From the NCBI GenBank assembly GCA_030374765.1, contig JARGXX010000129.1:620001-684000 (forward strand): a DNA stretch of 64,000 nt. Reading direction: 5' to 3'. The stretch comes from Agarophyton chilense. Taxonomy: Eukaryota > Rhodophyta > Florideophyceae > Gracilariales > Gracilariaceae. The notes beneath the pieces were generated by a model. That model did no database searches and was not told the DNA's origin. It worked only from the letters and a program-made list of their open reading frames with translations. The position numbers and the translations under genes were made by a program. Shown here one piece after another: positions 20,317 through 32,006 of this stretch; position 1 is the stretch's first letter; each line of letters begins with the position of its first letter.

Positions 20317-21225
20317 GATGAATAGAGAGAATGAAGAAGAAGGTAGTTTTGTGGCTAACGTGTATTTAAAAGAACGCGTTGGGCAACAGTTTTTATCGAG
20401 CAGGCAGTTCTGGACTAACTATAAAAATCGTCTAATAGGACTTTGACTTCCAAAGAAGACGCCGGAAACCCACTCACCAAAACATAGAAATCCCGCTTAC
20501 AGAAGCATAAAAGCCATCAAGAACGTAGAGAGTCCTTTGAAGCGAACCAAAAGCGCCGTGCTGAGGCGAGAGGAGAGCACGAACGACGTCATTTTGCTTC
20601 CGAGTTGCAGCTATTGCGTGCCAAGACGTGCCTTGCAAATGCCGCGAATTCGAGCGCGGCGCTGCACTGACGCCAGAGCAAATAGTTCAACATTCTCCTC
20701 GACCTGGTCGCGCGCAGTCACAATCTGGCGACAAAACACCCAATCACCTTTCTCCCTCCAGCACTGCCAAAGTCACAACGGGTGGTCGATCCTGTGCTGG
20801 TGTTCGTCTTCACACTGCGGCAGCAGAATGTTTCTGCTGCACCCCCGTCGCTACTGGATGCTCGTTCAGGCAGCGGCGAAGACATTGATGCTCACAAAGA
20901 TGCGGAATGATGGGCAAGCGAGCACGAGGTGCGCTTCGCGACTATAAGTACTTCACTCGGTCGGCTACGTCTCCCTTCGCTGGGGACTTCGCTGTTGTTG
21001 CTCTGCGCGCCTCTGGAACATAAAGAAGTAAACGAATTTCGTTTTCTATACCTCAGAGGTTGCGTCAGATTTTGATTCTGATTTTTGCACATGCGCTTCG
21101 AGCTTTGCAACGTACTTCTCTCTTGACTGCAGTGCGTAACTGCGTTGGCAGAACTGACAGTTACATAGCATGGGCGCAACCGTATAAGCTATAGGGAAGA
21201 GCTCCTTTTGAAATGGCCAGTGCCT
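20317..21225. other. Spacer DNA at the inner edge of the left arm
   Basis: No recognised gene. A 136-codon plus-strand ORF at 20,537-20,947 has no motif and is probably chance. Confidence 0.45.
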
Positions 21226-22105
21226 TTAAAACAAGCTGTTTCGGTTGTTGTTGATGTATTCTAGGCTCCATTCATTCACCATACGCTGCTGCCGTATATA
21301 CCAGTCATGTAGCACGCCACACATCTTGTCAGTGCTTTCGTTGCACTTGTATGGCACGACCAATTCTCCGTCCCCCGCGAAGCCCATTTCGACAATTCCA
21401 TGCTGACCGTCACTCAAGAACGAGGACGGAATCCGGTAAAGTTCACATTTCGTGTAGAGGATCCTGTCGGTCTCAGCGCCCTTGTCCGATATCTCCAATC
21501 TGATGGATTGTGCGTAGAGGTCGAAAAACACAACGATCGCGTATGCGTGGGCCTTCTTATACCCGTCGTACGCACGTTCCTGTTCTTGTTGCTTTTTGGA
21601 CGCCACCGTTTGTTTTTGTTGCTGTTAACGTGAAACAAGAATTTAGGAAGCCCGATGATAAGCACCTCAGCAGCAAACCTTTCTGCCTCAGACAGCCACC
21701 GTATTAACTTTGGCACCACCATGTCCCAGGACTTGAACATGGCTTACAGTACGTGACGGTAGTAGTCTGACACCGAACCTGGTGATAGCCCGTACCTGTG
21801 CGCCACACGCACCAACACTATGCCTCTCTCATTTGAGGCACTCGTCAGGTCAAGGAAATTGAACAGAATCCCCTGGCTGTCTAGCTTCCGATTTCGTGCG
21901 ACGCGGTTTAGAGAAGAATGATACTCCCCATGAACTTCCATTGGTCGAGGTATTGCATCAAAGATGATGGCGTGGAAAGCATCAAAGCCTTCTCTTGTGA
22001 TGTGGGCGGTCTTCTCGAATAGCTGAACATCAGGGTCTTTCTCTCCTATCTCTCGGTAGACTTGGCCGGCTGCGAGCTGCGTGTAAGTCGCTTTCCATCC
22101 AGCTA
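21226..22105 (-). pseudogene. PIF/Harbinger-like transposase relic
   Basis: Minus-strand reading from about 22,100 gives an N-terminal region with a helix-turn-helix-like segment (RNRKLDSQGILFNFLDLTSA, then HRYGLSPGSVSDYYRHVL) that ends in a stop at 21,744. A displaced frame then gives FKSWDMVVPKLIRWLSEAER, and another (21,606-21,226) gives YDGYKKAHAYAIVVFFDLY, then LSDGQHGIVEMGFAGDGELV and MVNEWSLEYI. This order matches the DDE_Tnp_4 transposases of PIF/Harbinger elements: NxYDGxKxxHA, the second acidic residue before GF.GD, and the final E in a NEW.. helix. The second catalytic Asp appears as Glu. At least two frame breaks make it a pseudogene. Terminal inverted repeats were not identified. 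Confidence 0.6.
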
Positions 22106-22539
22106 GAGCGTTATTTTCCCGGGACCCTGTTCATCCCTATCGCTGCTATCCTCTCGCTCATTTGGGTGAACACTGGATGACGTAGCGAAGTCCTGTTGAC
22201 CCGACATGTCTGTATGCAAGGCAGTGTGTGTCATTTGTTGATGGAAAATCACGGCAAGCGTGAGATCCATTTTCGATGCGCTCCAGGGCGTGATTGCCTT
22301 CGCCTTCGCCTTCGCCTCCGCCTTCTCAGAATGCACCTCAAGTAAACGGCAGGATACGTGTGACACCAAACAAAGCTATTCCGATTTTTGCCGTTATTTC
22401 AGAATAAAAAATGCGCTGAAATTAGGGTCTAAACCATAAAGAAGAAATGCTTCATTAAAACTGGCTATTGGTTTACATATATCTGACGTAACCTACCATG
22501 GAGGATAGCAACAAAGAAACAATTTAATACTTTATTAGC

Positions 22540-22815
22540 CAAGTTAAAAGAGAGAGAGAGAGAGCACCTAATCTGAGAAGGGAGGGAGGGCGGGAAAAGA
22601 GAAACGTACGAAGACGATCACACTGCCCCCATCGTCGGGTCGCTCTTAGACGCTTTTGTACCGCCGGCGGCGATGCAATATCGTCAGTTCAGTGGCATCC
22701 ATTTCACGTATTTTTCGTGTAATCCGCACTGACTGGAGCAGTCTTTTCAATCTTCTCTATCCATGTGCAGTGCGATTCATGCATATAAAACGTCTACGTT
22801 ACACGAAACCTCCAA
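22540..22815. repeat. Downstream terminal repeat of the DIRS-like element
   Basis: A direct-repeat partner of 37,283-37,505. Shared blocks include atcgtcggg.cgct, gtaatccgcactga, tatccatgtgcagtgcg and gcatataaa. It is preceded by an (AG) run at 22,549-22,564. Confidence 0.6.
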
Positions 22816-22899
22816 GACAGGCAATGTTCTGAACTCGTTCATGACGTGCTCGACTGTATCGAGGGCACGGAAACGGAAGGCGGGGAGAAAGAGCCTCCA

Positions 22900-23770
22900 A
22901 AAACCAAAATGACGGGGCGGTGGATCGCAAAGTGCGGTCGAACTATGCAGTAGCCTTTTTTTCGCTGTTAGGAACCCACCTAAATCGAGCTAGCCTAACT
23001 GGAAAGGGGATACCAATTAACACTTGCTCAGTGTGTGCTCAAATGCTCAGAGTGTGCTAGGTGTACTTTCTATGCACAGGAGCAGAAATTGAGAGGGCTG
23101 TGAAATATCTGCTTAAGGCGGCCATCAGAGTAGCACTGCAATATTCCACGAGTTCCCCAGACAAAGAAAAAAAGTGAACGGGCTGTCCACGAACCACTAA
23201 CCAGTGCCGGATTACGTCAACAGGCGACTGCAGATATGCGAGATGATTATATTGTATCAAATGCTCTTGACTAGCCGCTCTGTCTTTGACCACGGACATT
23301 CGAGCAGTTATCTCCGAACGACTACCAGTATCCCGATCAGTAAGAAGAGGACAGAAAGAACTGGCGCGAAGACTGGTAAATCAATATGTAAAACCCACCA
23401 TTGCGTAGTCTCGTACTGTTTGCACCGAGTCACTTGTCGTTCCTAATGCGTACAGTTTGAGTACGTATTCGACGGGAACACCGCAACGTACAGCTGGTGA
23501 CGGAAATTGAGTCTCTTCTCAACGAGCGTAGGTTCGAATGACATTCAAAATGAAGGGAAAAGTTGGAACAGGATCACCTGTAAGTAGCACTTGCATTTGT
23601 CGAACGGCGCTCAGATATTGAGGAACCGAAGCGGACCTGATTGTGAGCCGTCCTTTCTCTCGAGCTAAGCAAAGCCAGAATATATATGTCACGAAATGTT
23701 CTTCGCAAACAGGCAGTATCGTTCGGTTTTCGTCGAGACAGAACTCTACCCCAGTTTCCCATTCACAATT
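22900..23770 (-). pseudogene. Tyrosine recombinase relic
   Basis: The minus-strand ORFs 23,574-23,762 and 23,057-23,299, with the sequence just beyond the second, give a pattern like the C-terminal half of a DIRS-type tyrosine recombinase. A segment resembling the G.P....L...L hinge (VHFFSLSGELVEYC) leads into HRKYT-stop-HTLSI, where HSxR is expected, and then AHTEQ. The catalytic Arg of HxxR is Ser and several stops are present. The assignment rests on this pattern and on the position downstream of RT/RNase H. Confidence 0.4.
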
Positions 23771-23884
23771 GCGAATGCGCGTTGTCCGCTTGCTTCAAGC
23801 AAATCTATTGACTACATTGTGTGAACGCTGCGCTCCCGAAGTTTCCCCAGCAACGGGGCCCACCCTCTGCTGGCCGGCGGTGGA

Positions 23885-24551
23885 TGTAGTATTCTACTAT
23901 GTCGGGGAATCCGATAGGATGATTTTTCGCGAAGTCGCGGTTGGAACTCATAAGTGAGTGATGTCATCAAACTTGTGATATGAAACGGCACACCGCGTAG
24001 GATGCCAAGAGGCAGGGTACATTAGTGGAAAACGTGGTATCACGAGTGGAGTGTCTTGCAACGGCGCATTTAGTGGCGATCCAAGTGGCAGGTTTTACTA
24101 CCCTTTGTAGCTAGACGTCCATTAGGGACCGTACCCATACAGTGGTTTGGCTAAGTGGCTGACCAATGGGTATTATTTATATATTTATTTGGGCACTCAT
24201 CCTGGCACACAGTATATAGTGCACCAGAGGTGAGCGCCGACTCCAAGTAAAGGAGACAACATGGGCATCATGACTATTCTGTTCCTCGCTTAGTATTCCT
24301 TAACCAGAGATCCGGACGAGCTATAATAGATAGTCAGCCCCCAACCACTTCACGAGCCGTCTCGTACCTACGTTCCCTCAACGTTTTACAGTTGCACTGT
24401 TCACCCTCGTTGGCGAGTAGTGGCCTTACACCCCACTTCCAGCTCGCTGGTGTTGTAGCTCTACCACCCCTTTTACTTCGCCGCAAGCGACCCATCAGCA
24501 GTCCGAACGCTGTAGCAGGTGTCTGCTCTCTCCGTTAGAGCGGATATTACA
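23885..24551 (+). repeat. 5' LTR of element 2
   Basis: A 667-bp LTR. An AT-rich TATA-like stretch (tatttatatatttattt) near 24,174-24,192 is a plausible promoter core. It is the partner of 33,872-34,538. Confidence 0.96.
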
Positions 24552-24553
24552 AG

Positions 24554-24568
24554 TGGTCTCCCGACTTA
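24554..24568 (+). promoter_or_regulatory. Primer-binding site of element 2
   Basis: TGGTCTCCCGACTTA, two bases after the LTR, is identical to the site of element 1. Confidence 0.7.
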
Positions 24569-24766
24569 TAATCACTGTGGTCAGCTGCTTTGAACAATTC
24601 GTTCGTGGAACGTGGAATCGATATCGATACTTGGAAGAAGTGGAATCACTACAGTTATTGTTTATCAAACCACCTCCGGCAATTGCGGAATTCATCGTGG
24701 ATGAACACGTGGTCGAGAAGTCGAAGACACCATTTGGTTTGCACCTGGACTCAGGTTTGGTCTAGG

Positions 24767-26920
24767 ATGCCGAAGACCCGAAGCCAGTCGAGTACTGGTC
24801 GCCCCGGTCCTGCGGGACCACCCCCGAAACCGAGGCTCGCCTCATCTGTTGAAACCGGAGAGCGGCTGTATCGTCAAGCGATGTCGCGCTCACGCTCGGT
24901 GAATGATGAACGAGATCTCTCGGATGTACCGGCCCCTGTGGCAGCGGCAGTCACGGCCACCACAGAAGCCGTAGTTGACCCCGAGGTCGTCGGACCTCAA
25001 GAAGGGGATGATTTGCGCAGGGAAGTGCGTCGTCTCAAGTCTGAGTCAAGCGCTTCGAGTGTGCGCATGGTTGCGTTGGATTCGCAGATCGCTGCTCTTA
25101 TCGCTGATGTCGAACAATTACGCAGTGCGCACCAAGCACTCGTTCGTCAAGACGATGGGAAGCAGGTCTCTGCATCAGTGAAAACACTACGTGAGGATTT
25201 GAACCATCTACTGGAGAGGTACGGGAATACGCCCGATGCGCTACACGGCTTAACCGTGGATGTAGAGGAAGTCCTCATTCGAGTTAACCCTCGTTTAGAA
25301 CGCCTGGAGGCGGCAGTTCATGCGCAGACTGCTGCTAAACCAGTCGTGCTGGAAGAGGAAGGAGCTCCTCTGGAGGAAGCTCGTTCGAAGAAGTCGAAGT
25401 CACGACGTAAGAAGCGGAAGTCCGCACGTGATTCGAGTGATGAATCGTCAAGTACGGAGGGTTTCAGTTCCAGTACTGATGATTCTGATGATTCAGATAC
25501 GTCAGATGACGACTACAGTGATGATGGTCATCGAAGGTCCCGATCTCGGAAGAAGAACACTTCTTCGTGGTCAATGAGAAAAAAAGGCTCACCTTACAGA
25601 GGATTGAAGGTGCACCCGTGCACGAATCCGCTTTATCGGAAGGTCCTGAATTGCAGGTACTACCGTCTGAAGGTGAAGAGCAAGGAGCGCTCAGGACGCG
25701 AAACCGCGAAGGTGAAGGATCACATCAAACGATTGAAGATCTGCCTTAATGATTTAACATTTGATGGGAAAACCCCCATTCTCGATATCTAGTTTCCCAC
25801 TCGATTCGTTGCCGAAGCAGACACTCTAGAGATGAGTGAAAAACAGGCGTTTGTGTCTTTACCACATCTCCTGAAGGGTTTTGCTTTAGAGCAATATCGT
25901 TCCGAATGCGGATCATTGACAGCCGATGAAGGCGGCGTTACCTCATGGCCAGAGGCGGTGCAGTATTTGCTGCGCAGTTACGCGACTTCAAACGCGATAC
26001 GTCAGGCAATCCTGGACCTAAGGGATGTGACCCAAAAGACTGAGGAGGGCGAAGCTGAGTACAGCTCAAGGTTTACCAAAGCTTCAGTCCGCTGTGGAAA
26101 CGTCCACTCGACGGAAGACAAGATTACCTTGTACATCGACGGGCTGGACCCGAGCATCAAGTCGTTGGTAGCTCGATATCGAGAGAAGCATGGAAGAGTC
26201 TCCTTTTTGGAGTTAGTTCAGTTTGCGAAAGCTGAAGGAGACGCGGCCAGAGTGCGTGGTAGCCCCCGTCGTTCAGTGGCTTTTGGAACCTCAATGGGTA
26301 AGGAGAAGATCTCCGCCAGGGTTAATCAGCGCAGCAAACTGCTACATCTGGAATCTCCAGTTGACTCGCGAGATTCGTCGTTGGCACCCAAAGGGAGTGA
26401 CTCGCATGAGAAGGCGGTCCATTTAATGGAATATACGGACTCTTCTGTACCTACAGTGGATCTCCCACACTCGGAGTCTCAGGACGAGGAAGCCCTAATG
26501 GCTATGGAGGGCCGTCGCCCTATGTACCGTCCCTACACGGTGCCACCACAAGGAGGTTTTAAGAACGGGAAACCCGGATGGGTGGATAATCGCACGGCAT
26601 ACCGTTCACAACCTATGTTGACCAACTGTCGTGACGGTTTGATCTGTTATTCATGTTATGGAAAACACCATTTGAGTGCAGAATGCACGCTTCCTGCAAA
26701 GGATCTGAGTCGTATCATGAAGAATTATGAAGCACTGTCAGAAGAGAAAAGGAGCCGCATACCGGCGGGCATGTATTGGAAAGCCAAAAGTTGGTTTTCT
26801 CAGACACCAATGCGCCGGACGGACAAGTTGGTTGCTCAGAATGCTGAAGTGTTACAACCCGGAACCCCTGTAGGAAGAGGCGCCTTTGAGGCGAATAAGC
26901 CGGTGCAACCGGAAAACTAA
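24767..26920 (+). pseudogene. gag: gag of element 2 with one in-frame stop
   Basis: Starts at the ATG at 24,767 (MPKTRSQSST) and reads in one frame to 26,920 except for a TAG at 25,790-25,792; element 1 reads through at the matching position. The N-terminal third has a coiled-coil-like region followed by a Lys/Arg tract and a Ser/Asp-rich acidic tract. The capsid region follows (TRFVAEADTLEMSEKQAF, WPEAVQYLLRSYATS, LYIDGLDPSIKSLVARY). The nucleocapsid has an intact CCHC zinc knuckle (CYSCYGKHHLSAEC near 26,646-26,690) that would bind element RNA. It ends CCG GAA AAC TAA, with Pol open in the -1 frame. Confidence 0.88.
26911..26920 (+). promoter_or_regulatory. Probable -1 ribosomal frameshift site at the end of gag (element 2)
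   Basis: GGAAAAC is immediately followed by the gag stop TAA. The -1 frame (GGA AAA CTA AGT) is open and continues into protease. The equivalent junction in element 1 encodes the same Lys-Leu in the -1 frame. Confidence 0.55.
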
Positions 26921-29900
26921 GTGAGAGAGCCCCTAGGGGGTCGGCACTAGTCGATCCCGTAGTGCTGAGCAGGGAAAGCTCGCCTCCCTGCTCCTGCTCT
27001 TGGAAGCCCAAGATTCTCTTGAGGCCTCCCAAATTTCCGCCGTACGGAATCAATCCGCGGGACGGAAAGCGAGTACAGTTTGACTGTGAGTTACATCGTC
27101 CTTGGAGACGTTATACTTGTCCGTCAAAACGGGAAAGTTACCTCATGGTAGTGTCTAAAAGAAACTATAAGGTCTAAGCCGACATCGGCTCTGACAAGAA
27201 TCTGTTATCTCGTCGATTGACTATCCTGGACACAGGTGCTCGTCCGATCTTTATACGGGAATCGGAGCTCGCTCCTGCTGACTTAGAACGTATTCGATAC
27301 GGTCCTTTACCGAACATCCGGGATGCCAACAAAAATGCTGTGAAGACACTGGGAACAGTTCGACTCGTGGTGCGTTTGGGACGCTTTGTAGTCCTAGTCG
27401 ACTTCATCGTCTGTAAGACGTTAGCGGCACCAGTGGTACTGGGATGTGATTATTGCGACAGGTTTGTCGAAGCCATTCGCCCGCGAAAAAAACTAGTGGA
27501 ACTAGATGATGGATCAATTTTACCAATTGTTCGCAAGCCAATGGGTCGTTGCTCTGAAGCACCTCCACTTCCACCATCTATGGAATACGGTAGATCCCGA
27601 GGACGTGTCTCGCCGAGGATTCGAGTAGCGAAGAGTGCCATGCTGAAGGCGCAAACCCAAACTTGGGTTCAAGTAAGAACAAAACGACACGGACTCGTGG
27701 TAATTCAACCGAATACTCGGATGTACGAATCCCGTGGATTGGTAGTTGCTAACGGCATTGTTCAGGTTGATCCTGGTAGCCCCTTTTGAATACTAGTGAG
27801 TAACTTCACCGATAACGATTATCAGATACCGAAGAATCAGGTTGTTGCAACAGCTTTGCCTCATCCCATAGTGGTGGTCCCTACTCAAATTTCTACTGCA
27901 GAAGTATTGGGATTAACCCATGTCTGGGACACAGACGAAGAACTGCAAACTCCGTCTGGAGATCAATTGCAAACGGCAAAGGATCCAGAGAGCCTGGTCG
28001 ATGAGCTAGACTTGGCACATGTGCCGGAACACTACAGAACGAAGATCAGGTCTATGCTGAAGAAGTACATATCCATGTGGAGTGGAAAACTAGGAGAGAT
28101 CCCCGCTACGGAACACCACATTGATTTGGTCCCAGGGTCACGACCCATCTCCCAACCACCCTACGGAGCGGGACCGCGAACTCGCCAAATCGAGGAGGAG
28201 CATGTCAGCAAAATGCTGGAAGAAGGAGTAATCGAAGCAGCTCAATCTGCTTGGGCATTACCAGTGGTGCTGGTTCCAAAACCTGATGGTTCTTTACGAT
28301 TTTGTACCGATTATCGAAAACTGAACGCAGTTACAGTTCGAGATACATACCCGTTGTCTCGAATGGGCGAATGTATTGACAGCTTTTGAGAAGCGAACGT
28401 GTTCACCACGTTGGAGGCCAACTCTTGCTATTGGCAGGTGCCTGTAGCGGAAGAAGACCAAGATAAAACCGCATTTGCGTGTCACGCCGGTCTCTACCGT
28501 TCCAAAAGGATGCCCTTTGGCCTAACGAATGCACCGGCTACTTTCCAGCGTACTCTGGACTTCTTGCTCTCAAGATACAAGTGGAAGACTTGTTTAGTCT
28601 ATTTAGACGATGTGATCATCTTTTCCCAGGATGTGGAAAGCCATTTACGGCATGTCGAGGAGATCCTCAAAGCACTACACAGCGCAGGTATCACCTTGAA
28701 GTTCAAGAAATGCGATTGGTTCGCTGGCACCGTCCGGTACTTAGGACATGTGATCAAGCCGAGACAGCTTGCCATTCAAGAGGCACAAACAGCGGCTCTT
28801 CGCGAAGTAAAACCTCCGTCGACACAGAAGCAATTGCGTTCTTTCCTCGGCTTGTGCAACGTCTACCGACGATTCGTGCCGCGATACTCGCATATAGCGG
28901 CACCGCTCAACGCAAAGCTGCGTAAAGGACAACCAGTACAGCTGGAACAATTCAGACAAGCTGAAGTGAAAGCGTTCGACACGCTGAAGACAAAGATTAT
29001 TACAGCCCCAGTCTTGGCCATCCCCAACCTGCCATACTCAGTGGATACCGACTCTAGCGAGTACCAAGTAGGGTGTGCCCTTTTTCAAACACACCCTGAT
29101 GATGAACGCAAACCCATTGGTTACTGGTCAAGATCGCTGAACGAAGCTGAGAAGATGTAATCAGTTTCAGAAAAGGAATGCCTTGCAGTCGTTTGAGCTC
29201 TAACCACATTGCGACCGTATCTCCAACGAGAACGTTTTACCGTCAACACGGATCATTCGTCTCTACGATGGTTACTGTCCGTTACAGACCCCTCTGGTCG
29301 TCTCACACGATGGCGCTTACGCCTTTCTGAATTCGATTTCGAAGTGAAGTAGAAAAAGGGATTGGCCAATGTCCAAGCTGACGCGCTATCGCGACTCAAA
29401 ACACTGGGCGAAACCCAAGGCGAAATCGATGAAGAGATACCTTGCTTCTACATGGAGACCCATTCACCATCTTTTGAAGAAGAGGAACAAGAGACCCTTG
29501 ATGATTATTCGGATGCAGACCCGTTCTTTGCATTAGCAGACACTGACCCTTCAGTTCAACTCGAGCGAATCTCGTGCGCTGAGCTCCTCAATGAGCAACA
29601 CGCCGATGCGTTTTGTGCGTCGATACGCTCTCGTCTTAACGGGGAGGAGGAGCTCCCCTTTTCACTCGATTCACGAGGAATACTGTTAAGACATGTCGAA
29701 AAGCATGATCAAATCGTGATTCCACCCGTCTTGAAGAGTCGAGTACTCCATCTGGCACACTACAGCAGATTGTTTGGTCATCCAGGAGGAACGAAGTTGT
29801 TCATGACTCTAAGGAGAGATTTTTACTGGCCTACTTTGGCAATGGACTGCCATGCTACAGTGAGGTTGTGTACAACATGTGCGAAGAATCCCTTGAAGCT

Positions 29901-31734
29901 TTACAGAAAGCGGAAACCGATGAAGTTATTCCAGGCAAAAGCGACTTTACAATACGTCAGTATCGAAATCCTAGGGGAATTGATTCGCTCAACGCGAGGT
30001 TATCGCTACCTATTGGTAACCACCGACCACTTCTCGAAGCTAGTGCGGACTGTGCCGATGAAGCGGATAACCGCAACCGTAATCGCACAGGCGTTTATCA
30101 AACACTGGGTATTTATATACGAACCACCAGAAGTTTTGTTATCAGATAATGGGAAGCAATTCGTTGCGAAGTTCTTCCAGAATGTTTGCCGCATTATGGG
30201 CATTCCAAACGTGTTTACCACGACCTATCATCTGCAATGCAACGGTCAGGTGGAGCGTTTCAACCGAACGCTGATAGCAGCACTACGACACTACATCGCG
30301 GACCACCCAAAAGAATGGGACATGTTTACTGATACTCTGTGCTACGCGTACAATACGCAAGTGCATACCTCTACGAAGAAGGCACCGTTCGACCTCGTGC
30401 TCTCACGTAACCCTCCAGCTTTACCGGTTGCGCTCGACGACGAGACAGAATTGGACGCACTGACCCCGGCTAAGTACCATCTGAAATGGAGGAATGACCT
30501 GAAGGCCAGAGCGGAAGAAGCCGCTAAAGAGTTATCAAAGACGCAAGCTCGCTATAAGCGAAACTATGACGCCAGGAGGCGAAGAGGAAATCCGACAATC
30601 CGAGTAGGAAGTCACTTCTTCGTGCGAGTTGAATGACCGGACAAACAGGAAGAATCTCGTCATAAGTTGTTGCCGATAGCGGCTGAACCCTTCAAAGTGG
30701 TGGACCTTGATGAAGACACAGTGCTCATCAAGACAGGTGAAGACGTTGAACGTGTATCGCGCAATCGTGTTGAAGTCGCGCCTGACCCGCAAGTGGAAGT
30801 CTAGGTATCTGGTAGAACTAAAGAGAAAAGTGCGACGGAACGTCAAGGCAAAAGCCCAAGTGACTCTTGGGAGATTGAACCGCCACCAATGGCTCGAGCG
30901 GAGGAGAAAGCTCCTGATCTCCCACCGCCTGCGGTTGCGTACGCCAATCACAGACAGCTTCCGAAATATCGGGATATGCCCCGTGGCACGCACACACCCG
31001 TAAGTACAGAAATGGAACCTGAAAGCAGGAAAGATGTTTTGGAAGTTGGCCCCAAGGACTTGGAAACGAGTGCACGCGAACACGCGCCGTTGCTGCTTCA
31101 GGCTGAACCGTCAGGTGAAGCGCCACTCGCTGTTCCGCCGATATCGGCTCCCATCCCTCGTGGGCAGGAAGGAGAAGAGGTATCGCCTCCTGTCGTGGTG
31201 CAAGCAACATCATCCACCCAACAGCGGTCAGAATCGGATAAACCGAAGGAAGTTCATCCAAGAATGGAATTGAGAAGTAGCAAGAAGTACGCTTCTATGG
31301 AAACTGGAAAACAGGATAGCTCTTTATCTGAGAAAGGTTCTCAAGGAATGAGTACACTGCTCCTGCGGGCAGAACGACGGTTAGTCGACGAGCGAACACT
31401 TAGCGACGCGGAGACTGCTAACACAGAGACGCTTGGGTCAGCCCTAAGGCATTTCAAACCTGTTAACAGGAGTCTCGCGCCAACAGCAAAAGCATTGGGA
31501 AACGCCCAGGAATATGTTATGGATCGCATATGTGAACATGGCGAACATGAAGATACCAGAGAATTACTGTATCGAGTCCGTTGGTACGGTTTTCCTCCGG
31601 AAGCGGATACGTGGGAGCCTATAGCTCATATCCCCCGTTCGCAACTCGTGCGATATCATCGACGCATGCGATTGCCACTCCCCAGGGAGATCGACTCCTC
31701 GATAGTCGGGCTCATGGGCACATCCCATTTCTAA
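26911..31734 (+). pseudogene. pol: Pol of element 2, one frame with eight nonsense codons
   Basis: A single frame of about 1,608 codons with no frameshift but eight stops (starting at 27,175, 27,787, 28,387, 29,158, 29,194, 29,350, 30,634 and 30,802). Domains in order are: protease (TILDTGARPIF); RT near 28,130-28,900 with FCTDYRKLNAV, MPFGLTNAPATFQ and an intact YLDD; RNase H near 29,040-29,400 (VDTDSSEYQVGCALF, SEKECLAVV, VQADALSRL), which holds three of the stops; integrase near 29,730-30,450 with the zinc finger HYSRLFGHPGG...CTTC, LLSDNGKQF and QCNGQVERFN; and a chromodomain near 31,509-31,690 (YRVRWYGFPPEADTWEPIAH). The first integrase catalytic Asp is Glu (VSIEILG; element 1 has VAIDILG). 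Confidence 0.92.
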
Positions 31735-32006
31735 GTATGGGCTACAAAGGTAGTAAAAACTTGAAAGGCGAGAAGAAAACAAGAAACCATGAAGAGGAAA
31801 CGTGTAGACACGCAAGAAAAGGACATTTATTGATTATCATCTATGACGAACTCGAGAAGCTAGAAGAAGGATTGAAGAACTCGAGAAGCGAGAAGAGATG
31901 AAGACTAGAAGATAAGAAGAGAACGAGAAGACACGAAGTCACCGGAATTTTATTGGTATCAAGATACCCCCGCAAGGTTGTTGACTAGGAGTCTTTTCTG
32001 GGATCA

